Shown one piece after another: positions 42,100-53,900 of a stretch of DNA of 64,000 nucleotides. This DNA is from Phytohabitans sp036906915. Its GTDB lineage: Bacteria; Actinomycetota; Actinomycetes; Mycobacteriales; Micromonosporaceae. The notes beneath the pieces are model-generated. The model saw only the letters and a program-made list of their open reading frames with translations, had not been told where the DNA came from and ran no database searches. Within the stretch, counting starts at the first letter, position 1, and every line of letters starts with the position of its first letter. The translations under genes and the position numbers were made by a program. The stretch is taken from positions 20,416-84,415 of the forward strand of contig NZ_JBAKHX010000032.1 of assembly GCF_036906915.1 (NCBI RefSeq). Direction: 5' to 3'.

Positions 42100-43787
42100 T
42101 CCGCATCGGCAACGCGTCCGGCTTCTACGGCGACCGCTTCGCCGCGTGGCGGGAGATGCTCGACGGCGGCCCGCTCGACGTGCTGACCGGCGACTACCTG
42201 GCCGAGCTGACCATGCTGATCCTCGGACGGGACCGCCTGAAGGACCCGTCGCTCGGGTACGCCCGCACCTTCCTGCGGCAGATGGAGCAGTGCCTCGGCA
42301 CCGCGCTCGACCGCGGCATCCGCGTCGTGACCAACGCCGGTGGGCTCAACCCGGAGGGGTTGGCAGCCGCGCTCGGCTCGCTCGCCACGCGGCTCGGCCT
42401 CCACGCGCACATCGGGTACGTCGCCGGCGACGCCACCGAGCGCGAGGGTGCCCACTCGGCGGCGCTGACAGCCAACGCGTACCTGGGCGCGTTCGGCATC
42501 GCGTCGTGCCTGAAGGCCGGGGCGGACGTCGTGGTGACCGGCCGGGTCACCGACGCGTCCCTGGTGGTGGGGCCGGCGATCGCGCACTTCGGCTGGGGAC
42601 GCACCGACTTCGACGCGCTGGCGGGCGCCACCGTCGCCGGCCACGTGCTGGAGTGCGGGGCACAGGCCACCGGTGGCAACTTCAGCTTCTTCACCGAGCT
42701 GCCCGACGGCGGCCGGCGGCCGGGCTTCCCGATCGCCGAGGTGCACGCCGACGGATCCAGTGTGATCACCAAGCACCCCGGCACCGGCGGCGCGGTCACC
42801 GTCGACACCGTGACCGCGCAGCTGGTGTACGAGGTGGGCGGGCCGGCGTACCTCGGGCCGGACGTGGTGACCCACCTCGACTCGATCACGCTGGCGCCCG
42901 ACGGTCCAGACCGGGTGCGCGTCACCGGGGTCCGGGGCTCGCCCCCGCCTCCCACCCTCAAGGTCGGCGTCAACACGCTCGGCGGTTTCCGCAACGCGAT
43001 GACGTTCGTACTGGTCGGGCTCGACATCGACGCCAAGGCGGCACTCGTGCGTGCCCAGCTCGAAGCCGCGGTCGGCATCGACGGGCTGGCGTTCACGCTG
43101 ACGCGTACCGACGACGGCGCGTTGCTGCGGGCGCAGATCCACGACGCCGATCCCAAGCGGGCCGGCCGGATGTTCTCGACGGCCGCGGTCGAGCTGGCCC
43201 TGGCCTCCTACCCGGGCTGCTTTCTCACCACGCCACCCACCGACGCCACGCCCTACGGGATCTTCACGGCCGACGCGGTGCCCCAGCGCGAGCACGTGGC
43301 CCTCCACCCCGACGGGGCACGGACAGCGATCTCCCCACCCACGGTTACCGCCGCGCCTCCAGAGGCGGCGAACGTTCCGGGCGGCCCCTCGCGGGGGTCG
43401 CCGCCCCGCGAGGTGGGCACCCGGTCGGGTGACAAGGGCACGGACGCCAACGTCGGCGTTTGGGTGCGCTCCGACGAGGATTACACCCGGCTGCGCGGCT
43501 GGCTGACCGTCGACCGGTTCGCCGAGCTTCTGCCCGAAACCGCTGGTCTGCCCGTGGAACGGTATGAGCTGCCCAACCTGCGGGCGGTCAACTTCTTGAT
43601 ACGCGGTCTGCTGGCACCGCCCGCCCAGGTGGATCCGCAGGCCAAGGGGTTGGGCGAACTGTTGCGTGCCCGGATAGCGGATCTGTCCCGTGTCGCCGCG
43701 GGCGAGCCGCTCGTTACGGAGGTGGCGCGGCGTACGACTGGGCCGGCGCGCGCGTCCGAAATCAACGCGAACCAGATGGGGGTCTGA
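42096..43787 (+). CDS. AtuA-like protein (DUF1446, acyclic terpene utilisation)
   Basis: The GTG at 42096, in a GTGA overlap with the preceding stop, gives 563 residues starting with IRIGNASGFYGDRFAAW. Matching family features: NAGGLNPEGLAAAL, VVTGRVTDASLVVGPAIAHF, HVLECGAQATGGNFSFF and, in the C-terminal domain, GTRSGDKGTDANVGVWVRS. In Pseudomonas AtuA belongs to the citronellol/geraniol pathway, but its reaction is not established. Fusion of the two AtuA-type domains in one protein is usual. Confidence 0.9.
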   Translation: MIRIGNASGFYGDRFAAWREMLDGGPLDVLTGDYLAELTMLILGRDRLKDPSLGYARTFLRQMEQCLGTALDRGIRVVTNAGGLNPEGLAAALGSLATRLGLHAHIGYVAGDATEREGAHSAALTANAYLGAFGIASCLKAGADVVVTGRVTDASLVVGPAIAHFGWGRTDFDALAGATVAGHVLECGAQATGGNFSFFTELPDGGRRPGFPIAEVHADGSSVITKHPGTGGAVTVDTVTAQLVYEVGGPAYLGPDVVTHLDSITLAPDGPDRVRVTGVRGSPPPPTLKVGVNTLGGFRNAMTFVLVGLDIDAKAALVRAQLEAAVGIDGLAFTLTRTDDGALLRAQIHDADPKRAGRMFSTAAVELALASYPGCFLTTPPTDATPYGIFTADAVPQREHVALHPDGARTAISPPTVTAAPPEAANVPGGPSRGSPPREVGTRSGDKGTDANVGVWVRSDEDYTRLRGWLTVDRFAELLPETAGLPVERYELPNLRAVNFLIRGLLAPPAQVDPQAKGLGELLRARIADLSRVAAGEPLVTEVARRTTGPARASEINANQMGV

Positions 43788-43790
43788 GCC

Positions 43791-45389
<1,599 letters not shown>

Positions 45390-45401
45390 GGGGTGGCCAC
45401 A

Positions 45402-47426
45402 ATGATCCGACGACTCCTGGTGGCCAACCGCGGTGAGATCGCGCGCAGGATCTTCGCGACGTGCCGGCTGATCGGCATCGAGACGGTCGCCGTCTACTCG
45501 GACGCGGACGCCGACGCGCCACACGTCGCCGAGGCGGACTACGCGGTACACCTGCCTGGCAACGCACCGACCGCTACATACCTGCGCGGCGACCTGATCG
45601 TGGCCGCGGCCCGCAAGACGGGCGCGGACGCCGTGCACCCCGGGTACGGCTTTCTGGCCGAAAACGCGGACTTCGCCGCCGCGGTGGCCGACGCCGGACT
45701 CACCTGGGTCGGCCCGCCGGCCAAGGTGATCCAGCTGATGGGCTCCAAGATCGAGGCTAAGGCGCGGCTGGGTGACGCGGGCGTGCCGATACTGCCCACG
45801 TACCTCGATCCGGAGCAGGTCACCGAGTTCCCGGTGATGGTCAAGGCGTCCGCGGGCGGCGGCGGCCGCGGCATGCGCATCGTCCGCGAAGCCGAGTCGC
45901 TCGCCGAGGCGGTGGCGTCCGCACGGCGCGAGGCAGCCGGCGCGTTCGGCGACGGCACGGTCTTCTGCGAGAAGTACGTCGAGCGCGCCCGCCACGTCGA
46001 GGTGCAGATCTTCGCAGACACGCACGGCAACATCGTGCCGTTCGGCGAGCGCGAGTGCTCGATCCAGCGCCGGCACCAGAAGCTCATCGAGGAGACGCCG
46101 TCGCCCGCGGTCACCCCGCAGATGCGCGAGGACCTGTGCAGCGCAGCGGTGGCGGCCACCCGCGCGGTCGGGTACGTCGGCGCCGGCACCGTGGAGTTCC
46201 TGCTCACGCCGGACGGCGAGTTCTACTTCCTGGAGATGAACACCAGGCTCCAGGTCGAACACGGCGTCACCGAGTGCGTGTCCGGTGTGGACCTGGTGCA
46301 GCTCCAGCTCCTCGTGGCCGAAGGGCTGCCCCTGCGGTTGACAGGCAGCGCGCCGCCAATCCGCGGCCACGCCATCGAGGTACGGCTGTGCGCGGAGGAC
46401 CCGGCATCCGCCTGGATGCCCGCGACCGGCACGCTGCACCGGTTCCGGGTGCCCGAGGTGACCGGCGAGTTCCGGGCGCTGTCCCAGCCGGGCCTGCGGC
46501 TCGACTCCGGCGTGCGGGACGGTTCCGTCATCGGCGTGCACTACGACTCGACGCTCGCCAAGCTGATCGCCTGGGCGCCTACCCGGCACGAGGCAGCACG
46601 CGCCCTCGCCTCGGCGCTGACCCGTAGCGAGATCCACGGCCTCGCCACCAACCGCGATCTGCTGGTGCGCGTCCTGCGCCACCAGGCGTACCGGTCCGGC
46701 GACATCGACACCGGCTTCCTCGACCGGTACACCGAGGTCTTCGCGCCGCTGCTGTCCTCTGTGGACGCGGTTCGCGTGTCGTGCCTCGCGGCCGCGTTGG
46801 CTGGTGCGGCGGCCCGCCGGGCGGACGCCACCGTGTTGCACTCGCTGCCGTCAGGATGGCGCAACGTGCCGTCCGGCGCGCAGACCACCGTCTACAACGG
46901 GCCGGCCGGGCCGGTTGAGGTCGGGTACCGGCTGCACCGCACCGGCGACCTCGCGAGCTGGTGGGTCCGCGCCGTCGATCCGGAGGAGCTCGATCTGGCC
47001 GGCCTCGGCCAGGCACCGGTGACCAACGACCACCCGGCGGTGGCTATCGTCAGCGCCGAACCGCACCGCGTGGTGCTCGACCTCGCCGGCATCCGGCTCA
47101 CGTTCCGGGTGCACCGCGTGGGCGCCGCCTCCTACGTGGATAGCCCGGAAGGCTCGGTCACCCTCGCCGAGCTGCCACGCTTTCCCGAGCCGGCGGCCGA
47201 TCTGACCGACGGCTCACTCCTCGCACCGCTGCCCGGCGCCGTCAGCCGGGTGCTCGTGGTGCCCGGCCAGCGGGTCGACGCCGGCGAGTTGCTCATGACC
47301 CTCGAAGCGATGAAGTTGGAACACCCCGTACACGCACCGGCCGCTGGCGTCGTCACCTCGATCCCCGTGAGCGCCGGCGCACAGGTCGACACCGGAACGA
47401 TACTGGCGGTCCTCACCCCCGAGTAG
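45402..47426 (+). CDS. acyl-CoA carboxylase, biotin carboxylase/BCCP (alpha) subunit
   Basis: 674 residues from the ATG at 45402 (GAGGGG upstream; the GTG at 45393 is the alternative). Biotin carboxylase domain at 1-450 with the ATP-grasp glycine loop KASAGGGGRGMRIV, EKYVERARHVEVQ and EMNTRLQVEHGVTE. The biotinyl domain at the C-terminus carries the modified lysine in LEAMKLEHPVHAP. It fixes bicarbonate on biotin for the beta subunit. The middle region (450-590) is the BT-type linker. Methylcrotonyl- or geranyl-CoA is the likely substrate class. Confidence 0.94.
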   Translation: MIRRLLVANRGEIARRIFATCRLIGIETVAVYSDADADAPHVAEADYAVHLPGNAPTATYLRGDLIVAAARKTGADAVHPGYGFLAENADFAAAVADAGLTWVGPPAKVIQLMGSKIEAKARLGDAGVPILPTYLDPEQVTEFPVMVKASAGGGGRGMRIVREAESLAEAVASARREAAGAFGDGTVFCEKYVERARHVEVQIFADTHGNIVPFGERECSIQRRHQKLIEETPSPAVTPQMREDLCSAAVAATRAVGYVGAGTVEFLLTPDGEFYFLEMNTRLQVEHGVTECVSGVDLVQLQLLVAEGLPLRLTGSAPPIRGHAIEVRLCAEDPASAWMPATGTLHRFRVPEVTGEFRALSQPGLRLDSGVRDGSVIGVHYDSTLAKLIAWAPTRHEAARALASALTRSEIHGLATNRDLLVRVLRHQAYRSGDIDTGFLDRYTEVFAPLLSSVDAVRVSCLAAALAGAAARRADATVLHSLPSGWRNVPSGAQTTVYNGPAGPVEVGYRLHRTGDLASWWVRAVDPEELDLAGLGQAPVTNDHPAVAIVSAEPHRVVLDLAGIRLTFRVHRVGAASYVDSPEGSVTLAELPRFPEPAADLTDGSLLAPLPGAVSRVLVVPGQRVDAGELLMTLEAMKLEHPVHAPAAGVVTSIPVSAGAQVDTGTILAVLTPE

Positions 47427-47433
47427 GTCTACT

Positions 47434-48585
47434 GTGGACTTCGATCTCACCCCTCAACAGTCCGATCTCCGCGACGCCGTGGCGGCCCTTGGCCGCCGCT
47501 ACGGCCACGACTACTTCGTGGCCAAGGCGAAAGCGGGCCAGTACACCACAGAGCTGTGGGACGAGGCCGGCAAGCTCGGGTACCTCGGCGTGAGCGTCCC
47601 CGAGGAGTACGGCGGCGGTGGCGGCGGCATCACCGAGCTGGCCATCGTCTGCGAAGAGCTGGCCGCGGCGGGCTGCCCGCTGCTGCTTCTCGTGGTCTCG
47701 CCGGCCATCGTGGCCACCGTGATCGCCCGGCACGGCACCGACGAGCAGCGGAGCCGCTACCTGCCGGGATTCGCCGACGGGTCGCTGAAGGTCGCGTTCG
47801 CGATCACCGAACCGGAGGCGGGGTCGAACTTCCACAAGCTCGGCACCGTCGCCCGGCGGGACGGCGACGACTGGCTGATCTCCGGTCGAAAGTGCTTCAT
47901 CTCCGGCGTCGAGGAGTCGGCGTACGTGCTGGTGGTTGCCCGCGTCGCGAGTGGCGACCGGCTCCACCCCGCGCTCTTCCTCGCACCGGTCGACGCGCCC
48001 GGCCTCACGAAGTCCAAACTGGACATGGAGATCGTGTCGCCGGAAAACCAGTGGCTGCTGTACCTGGACGACGTGCGGGTGCCGGCCGAAGCGTTGATCG
48101 GTGGCGTCGAGGCGGGCCTGCCCGCGCTGTTCGCCGGGCTCAACCCAGAGCGGATCACGGTCGCCGCCATGGGCGCCGGCACCGCCCGGTACGCCCTCGG
48201 GCGGGCCAGCGCATACGCGTCCACCCGGCAGGTCTGGGGCAGGCCGATCGGGACGCACCAGGCTGTCGCGCATCCGCTGGCGCACGCCACGGTGCAGGTC
48301 GACCTGGCCAGGCTGATGATCGCCAAGGCGGCGACCCTGTACGACGCCGGGCGCGACCTGGAGGCAGGCGTCGCGGCCAACATGGCGAAGTACGCGTCGG
48401 CGGAGGCGGCGGCGCTGGCCGTGGACACGGCCATCCAGGTGCACGGCGGGAACGGCATGACGACGGAGTACGGCGTGGCGACGCTGCTCGGCGCGGTGCG
48501 GGCCGGCCGGATCGCCCCGGTCAGCCGCGAGATGATCCTGAACTTCGTGGCCCAGCACGTCTTGGACCAGCCGCGCTCATATTGA
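47434..48585 (+). CDS. acyl-CoA dehydrogenase (citronellyl-/isovaleryl-CoA type)
   Basis: 383 residues, GTG start 7 bases after the carboxylase gene. The motifs VAFAITEPEAGSNFHKLGT (FAD/substrate) and QVHGGNGMTTEYGV (C-terminal) are standard. The catalytic glutamate position is not obvious in the first of these, so the isovaleryl-like position may apply. Together with the carboxylase and AtuA-like protein it supports degradation of a branched acyl chain: dehydrogenation, then carboxylation. The 3' end overlaps the convergent gene by nine bases. Confidence 0.9.
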   Translation: MDFDLTPQQSDLRDAVAALGRRYGHDYFVAKAKAGQYTTELWDEAGKLGYLGVSVPEEYGGGGGGITELAIVCEELAAAGCPLLLLVVSPAIVATVIARHGTDEQRSRYLPGFADGSLKVAFAITEPEAGSNFHKLGTVARRDGDDWLISGRKCFISGVEESAYVLVVARVASGDRLHPALFLAPVDAPGLTKSKLDMEIVSPENQWLLYLDDVRVPAEALIGGVEAGLPALFAGLNPERITVAAMGAGTARYALGRASAYASTRQVWGRPIGTHQAVAHPLAHATVQVDLARLMIAKAATLYDAGRDLEAGVAANMAKYASAEAAALAVDTAIQVHGGNGMTTEYGVATLLGAVRAGRIAPVSREMILNFVAQHVLDQPRSY

Positions 48586-49269
48586 GCAGGTGGCGCCGTT
48601 GACCGTGCACGACGACGGGGTGTCGCCGCTGCCGACGCGGTCGTAGTGGAACCGCAGGGGAACGGAGCTCCTCCCGTTCACCGGCACCCCGCTGGTGAAG
48701 ATGTAGGTGTCGCCGGAGCGCCGCATCGAGCCCTGCGGCGCGCCTTCCACCCAGAACGTACGCAGGTTGCCCACGTTCGATGGGAACCGCAGCCGCACCG
48801 TCCAGTGCTGCGGGCTGCTCTCCCTGTTCGACACCAGCACCTCGCCGATGAACGAGTCGCCGAACGAGTCGAGCACCTGGTAGCGGCCGGTGACGGTGGT
48901 CTGCGGTGGTTGCGGGACGGCAGGCGGCGACTTCTCCTCCGGGTCGGGTGGCGTCTCGCGGCCGGGCGTGGTGCGCACCGGCGCGGCAGGGCGCGTGGGC
49001 ACGACCGAAGCGGACGGCGTCACCGCGGGCGTCGAGGGTGGTGGCGCGGTGGGCTCCGGATCGTCCGGCACGGCGAACTCGATCGGGGGCGGCAGCGCAC
49101 CCGGCTCAGCCGCTGTCGAGTCGCCGGCCGAATCCGGCCGGAGCGACAGCACGATCGAGATCACCATGAGCCCGATCATCAACGCGACGCCGAACAGCGT
49201 CGGTATCCAGGGCAGCACTTCGACCGCGGTCGGCTTGCGAACCGCGAACAGACGTCGTAACCCGGGCAC
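48577..49269 (-). CDS. membrane-anchored CBM2-like protein
   Basis: 230 residues: a basic N-terminus, a membrane helix (about 21-43), a Pro/Thr/Ser-rich linker (45-125) and a C-terminal beta domain of about 105 residues. The domain begins VTGRYQVLDSFGDSFIGEVL and ends with two cysteines, like the carbohydrate-binding module family 2 (cellulose-binding, bacterial type). Aromatic Trp residues are at HWTVRLRF and TFWVEG. No catalytic domain is attached. It probably displays a glycan-binding module at the cell surface. Confidence 0.75.
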   Translation of the reverse strand: MPGLRRLFAVRKPTAVEVLPWIPTLFGVALMIGLMVISIVLSLRPDSAGDSTAAEPGALPPPIEFAVPDDPEPTAPPPSTPAVTPSASVVPTRPAAPVRTTPGRETPPDPEEKSPPAVPQPPQTTVTGRYQVLDSFGDSFIGEVLVSNRESSPQHWTVRLRFPSNVGNLRTFWVEGAPQGSMRRSGDTYIFTSGVPVNGRSSVPLRFHYDRVGSGDTPSSCTVNGATCSI

Positions 49270-49338
49270 AGCGGCTCCCCACGCAGACGTTCTCCGCAGG
49301 GTGACATACGTATGAGCTGCGGATTTGGATCAACGGTC

Positions 49339-50814
49339 TCAGCGACTGAGTGTGTGACCAGTCAGCGCATCGGTCCCCTTGCCCGCGAGACACCGGAAAT
49401 CGCCCTCACCGGGCAGCACCTCGAACTTCCAGCCCTCGGGGCTGAAGATCAGTGTCGTCTGCGAGAACGTGAACCGGCTGCACAGCGCGCGCACGGCGGG
49501 ATCGGCCTTGATCTTGGCGAGGCCGGCGCTGGCGAGGGCGGGCGGCAGGTCACCGACCGCGTAGGTCTCCCAGGTGTGCCGGCGCGTGCAGGGCACCTGC
49601 TCGGCACGGGCCCTGCCGCCGGTGGTGCTGACCGGTCCGTAGCACTCCTCGGCCTGCGGGCAGCGCCCGCCGTTCAGCGGCACCAGGCAGCCAGGGAGCG
49701 CGCCACCCGCCGACAGCGAGGTGGCCGCGATGACGGGCTCACTCGTGGGCGTGGCGGTGGGCGAGGCCGTCGGATCTGGGTTGCCCACGGCATACCAGGT
49801 GCCCGCCGCTACCGTCAGCGCCACCACCAGCGCGGCCAGGCCGGCAAGCCACCACCGTAGGCGCCCCCGCCCGCGCTTCGACGGCACGGTCGGCGTGCTG
49901 TCGTCGCCCTGGGCGGGCGTGGGCGGCGAGTAGTTGCGCGAGACGTACACGCCCTGCCCGCTGGGCTTCCGCGGCGGCGCGTGAGCGGGTGCCAGCGACA
50001 CCTCGGCCAGCGAGTCGCGCAGCTCCGCGGCCGAGGGCCGCGCGGTGGGATCGTTGGACATCCCGTGGCGCAGGAGCTCCATCAGGGCCGGTGGCGTGCC
50101 GGGCAGGTCCGGAACGGGCTGGTTGAAGAGCTCCACCAGCGTGATCAGGCTCGGGTTTCGGTCTTCGTGCCAGCGCGGCGGCTTGCCGCGCATCACCGCG
50201 TACAAGGTGGCGCAGAGGGCGTACACGTCGACGGCCGGCGAGGGTGCGCTGTGCCGGAACATCTCCGGCGGCGCGTAGGCCGGCGTGAGCACCTCGAGGG
50301 TCACCGACGAGTCTCGGGTCTCGGCGAGGATCGCGAGCCCGAAGTCGGCCAGCGCCGGCTCGCCGAACCGGCTTAACAGGATGTTGGCCGGCTTGACGTC
50401 GCGGTGCAGGACGCCGAGCTGGTGGGCGTCGGCCAGCGCGTCGGCGATCTTCACGCCGACCTCGCGCGCCTCGGCGGGGGTGAGCGGCGACTTGCGCATG
50501 CGCTCGGCGTACGAGCCGTCGCACAGCTCCATGATCAGGTAGGGGTGCTGGTCGGCGGTCACACCAGCGTCGAAGAGGTCGACGACGTGCGGGTGGGACG
50601 ACATCCGCCCGGCGGCGCGCGCCTCGCGCAGGAAACGGCGCTGGTCGCGCTCGTTGTCGAGGGTGCGGTTCTCCACCTTGACGGCGACCTCACGGGCCAC
50701 CGAGACCTGGGTGGCGCGGTAGACGGTCGCGTATCCCCCACGGGCTAAGACCGACAATTCAGACAGACCCGGCACAACCGGTAGCGGAAGCGCGCCAGGA
50801 CGGGTGTCGGTCAC
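49339..50814 (-). CDS. transmembrane Ser/Thr protein kinase (STPK)
   Basis: 491 residues from the GTG at 50814; a GTG at 50856 would add 14. The kinase domain (about 10-265) shows the glycine loop ARGGYATVYRA, VAVKVE, HRDVKPANI and DFGLA, with YAPPEMF as the APE motif. After a proline-rich juxtamembrane part there is a membrane helix (about 325-347) and an outside domain with five or more cysteines (CLVPLNGGRCPQAEEC; CTRRHTWETYAVG), like the septum-formation type domains. It senses something outside the membrane; partners are unknown. No PASTA repeats. Confidence 0.92.
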   Translation of the reverse strand: MTDTRPGALPLPVVPGLSELSVLARGGYATVYRATQVSVAREVAVKVENRTLDNERDQRRFLREARAAGRMSSHPHVVDLFDAGVTADQHPYLIMELCDGSYAERMRKSPLTPAEAREVGVKIADALADAHQLGVLHRDVKPANILLSRFGEPALADFGLAILAETRDSSVTLEVLTPAYAPPEMFRHSAPSPAVDVYALCATLYAVMRGKPPRWHEDRNPSLITLVELFNQPVPDLPGTPPALMELLRHGMSNDPTARPSAAELRDSLAEVSLAPAHAPPRKPSGQGVYVSRNYSPPTPAQGDDSTPTVPSKRGRGRLRWWLAGLAALVVALTVAAGTWYAVGNPDPTASPTATPTSEPVIAATSLSAGGALPGCLVPLNGGRCPQAEECYGPVSTTGGRARAEQVPCTRRHTWETYAVGDLPPALASAGLAKIKADPAVRALCSRFTFSQTTLIFSPEGWKFEVLPGEGDFRCLAGKGTDALTGHTLSR

Positions 50815-50925
50815 GCGTAAGAAGGTACCGAAGACAGCGCGCGACCGGTCAGGCACCGCCGCCCGCAGCCGCCGCCAAGCGAAGGGGCCTGTGAGGGCAC
50901 GCCGCCCGAACGCCAGTTAGCTCAG

Positions 50926-53900
50926 TCATGGCGCCGTCTGCACGCCGGCCAGGCGTTCGCGGACGGCGTCTGCGCCGGCACGCTCGCCGAGCCGCTGCGT
51001 AGAGTACGCCAGCCGGACCGCCTCGTCGGCTGCCGCCACCGCCTCGTCGTGCTGGCCGGTGGCGGCCAGCGCCTCGGCCAGTACCTCGGAGGCCGTCACG
51101 CAGCTGCGCACGTCTTCCGCCGGCACCGCGATCGCCCGCCTGGCCCAGTCGAGCGCCTGCTCCGGCCGCCCATTGGCCAGCAGCGCGGCCGCATAACTGG
51201 CCAGCGCCTGCCGCCGCGAGAAGAGCAGTGCCGGCCCCTTCGCCGTGGTGGCGATCGGTGCGAGCAGCCCCACCGCGGTGGCCGTGTCGCCGGACAGCAG
51301 CCGCGCCCGGGCCAGCAGCACCCGCGGCCCCACCTGCGCCGGCGCGAGCGGATTGTGCGGCTCGACGCTGGTGATCACGGCCTGCGCGTCGCACTCCGCG
51401 CCAGCGGCGTCGCCACGCTCCAGCGCCACGAACCCGCGCATCGTGCCGGCAATGCCCGTCAGCAGCGGGTGCGCGATCCGCTCCGCGTATCCAAGAGCGT
51501 CGGTGAGCAGGTCGATCGCGTGCTCCGGCTCGCCCAGCCCTCGCGCGATCGCGCCCCGCACCACGAGGGCGAACCCGCGCCCCCAGTCGTCTTGCGCGGC
51601 GTCGAACTCCCGGTAGGCCTGGCGGGCCTCCCGGTCGGCCTCGGTCAGGTCGCCCATCTCCGCTGCGGCGAACGCCTCGACCGCGCGCAGCGTGCCCACC
51701 GCCCACGCCTCGCCGACGCGCTCGCCGAACGGCAGGAACACGCGGGCCAGCCGGCGAGCCTCGGCCAGCCGGCCGGCGAGCAGCCGCGCGAACGCCGTCG
51801 TGCCGCGCAACCACGCCCGCCCCGTCGGGTCGCCCAGCTCCGCGAAGAGCCGGGCGGCACGCCCGAGGACCGCGTCGGTGCCGGCAAAGTCGCCCCGCGT
51901 GGTGGTCACCCAGGCAAGGTCCTGCAGCGACCAGGCCTGACCGAGCCGGTCGCCGGCGGCCAGGTCGACCTGGTACGCCCCGGCGAACCGGCTGCTCGCC
52001 TGGGCCAGCCGCCCGCGCAGGTAGTCGGCCATGCCGAGCCGCCGCATCGCCTCGGCGCGCGGGCCGGGCAGCCCCGCTTCTGTGGCCACCTGCAGGGACT
52101 CCTGCCAGGCCTGCCGAGCCCGCGCCGGCTCGCCGAGCACCCGATGCGCGCGGCCGATGACCAGCAGCGCGCCCGCCCTGCACGCGGCGTCGTCACCGGA
52201 GTTCGCGGCGATCTTCTCGGCGTACGCCAAGGCGTCGCCCGAGCGGCCGGTCTGGAGCAGGGCGCGTGCGAGCACGAGCCGGTCGGCGCCGGGCAGCCCG
52301 TCACGGGCCAACCGGGCGGCGCGCTCGGCGTGCTCGACGGCGAGGGTCGGCTCGCCCTGCGCCAGCGAGCGCCGGGCGGCCCGTCCCAGGGCGGCGACAC
52401 CGAGCGGCATGACGGTGCGGGCGGACGCGTCGGGTCGCAGGCTGACCGCGTCGGCGAGCGCCGCCGCCGCCTCGACGTGATCGGCGATGAACGCGTCGCG
52501 GTCGGCCGCCGACATCCCGCCGAACCCGCCGATGCGATGGGCGTGCACGGCGCCGTTGGCGGGCGCGGCCCACTGGGCCAGCGCGGCGTGCCGCTCGGCA
52601 AGGTCGGCCTTGCCGATGCCGGCGTACGCCGCCTCGCGCATCAGCGGGGTGGGGAACGCGTATCCGTCGCGGGTGCGCCGCAGCATCCGGCGCTGGAGCA
52701 GCTCGTCGACGGCGCGTTCAAGCTCGACGGCCGCTACCGCCGTCGGGCGGCCCGACCGTCCGCTGCCCCGCTCGCGTAGCGCCTCCAGGGTGCCGCCGGG
52801 CACCGTGTCGCCGATGACCGCGGCGTCGCGGAGGACTCCCCGCGCGTCGGCCGGAAGCGCGTCGATGCGGGCAGCCAGCACGGCGGCGAGGTCACGGGAG
52901 AGCAGCCGGGTGCCCAGCGAGCCGGGCGCGAGCCGCCACATCCCGCCGCCCCGGCCGGCCGGGGTCAGCGCGCCACGCTCCATCAGAAGCGTGACCAGCT
53001 CGGCCAGGTAGAACGCGTTGCCCTGGGCGGTGGCGAGCAGCCGGTCGGTGTCGGGCTGCGGCAGCTTGCCACCGCCCAGGTAAGACGTCAGGAGCCGGGC
53101 CGCGTCGGAGCCCCGCAGCGGTGGCAAGGTGTGCGCCTCCGCCTCGGAGAGCCGGGTCAGCGCGCCCGCGGTGCGGACCAGCTCGGGGCGCCCCAGCAGC
53201 AGCACCAGCACCGGGCCGCTCAGGCGCGCGAGGGTCACGCCCAGCGCGTCGACCGTCTCGGGCGTGGCGTCGTGCAGGTCGTCGACGATCACCAGCAGTG
53301 GCGTCTCGCCGGCCAGCGCGGTGAGCAGCTGCGCCACCGCCACCGGCATCGCCTGCGCGTCGGGCCCTGGCCCGTCGGGGCTCCACTCCGCCACGCCGGC
53401 GGGGACGCCGTGGGCGGTCGGCATCTCCCCGTACCCCATCAGCGTCAGCAGCAGCTCGACGGCGATCGGCGGGGCCTCGGCATCCGGCTGCGACCGGGCC
53501 AGTCGCTGGCCGAGCCGCTTGAGCCGCTCCTCGGCAACCGTGCGGGTGACCGCCGTGGCCGCGTCGCGGGGCAGGCCGATGGCCGTGCGCACGAGGTCGG
53601 CGAGCGGGGCCAGCCGGCGGCGCTCGCCGAACGCGGCACAGCGCACCGACAGCACCCGGGCACCCGTGCGCGCCGCGTACCGGCCGGCGCCGACGTCGTA
53701 TCCGGCGGCGAACCGCTCGGCCTCGCCCGCGAACCGGGTCTTGCCGATGCCCGCCTCGGCGGTCAATACGAGCACTCGCGGCTGCTCGCTCTCGATGACC
53801 TCGGCGAGCCGGCCCGCGAGCCGCCCGATCTCGGCGTCCCGCCCGACGAACGGCGCCTCGTCGCCGAGGCCCGACCGCGTGCCGGGTGCGTCGTGCAGCC

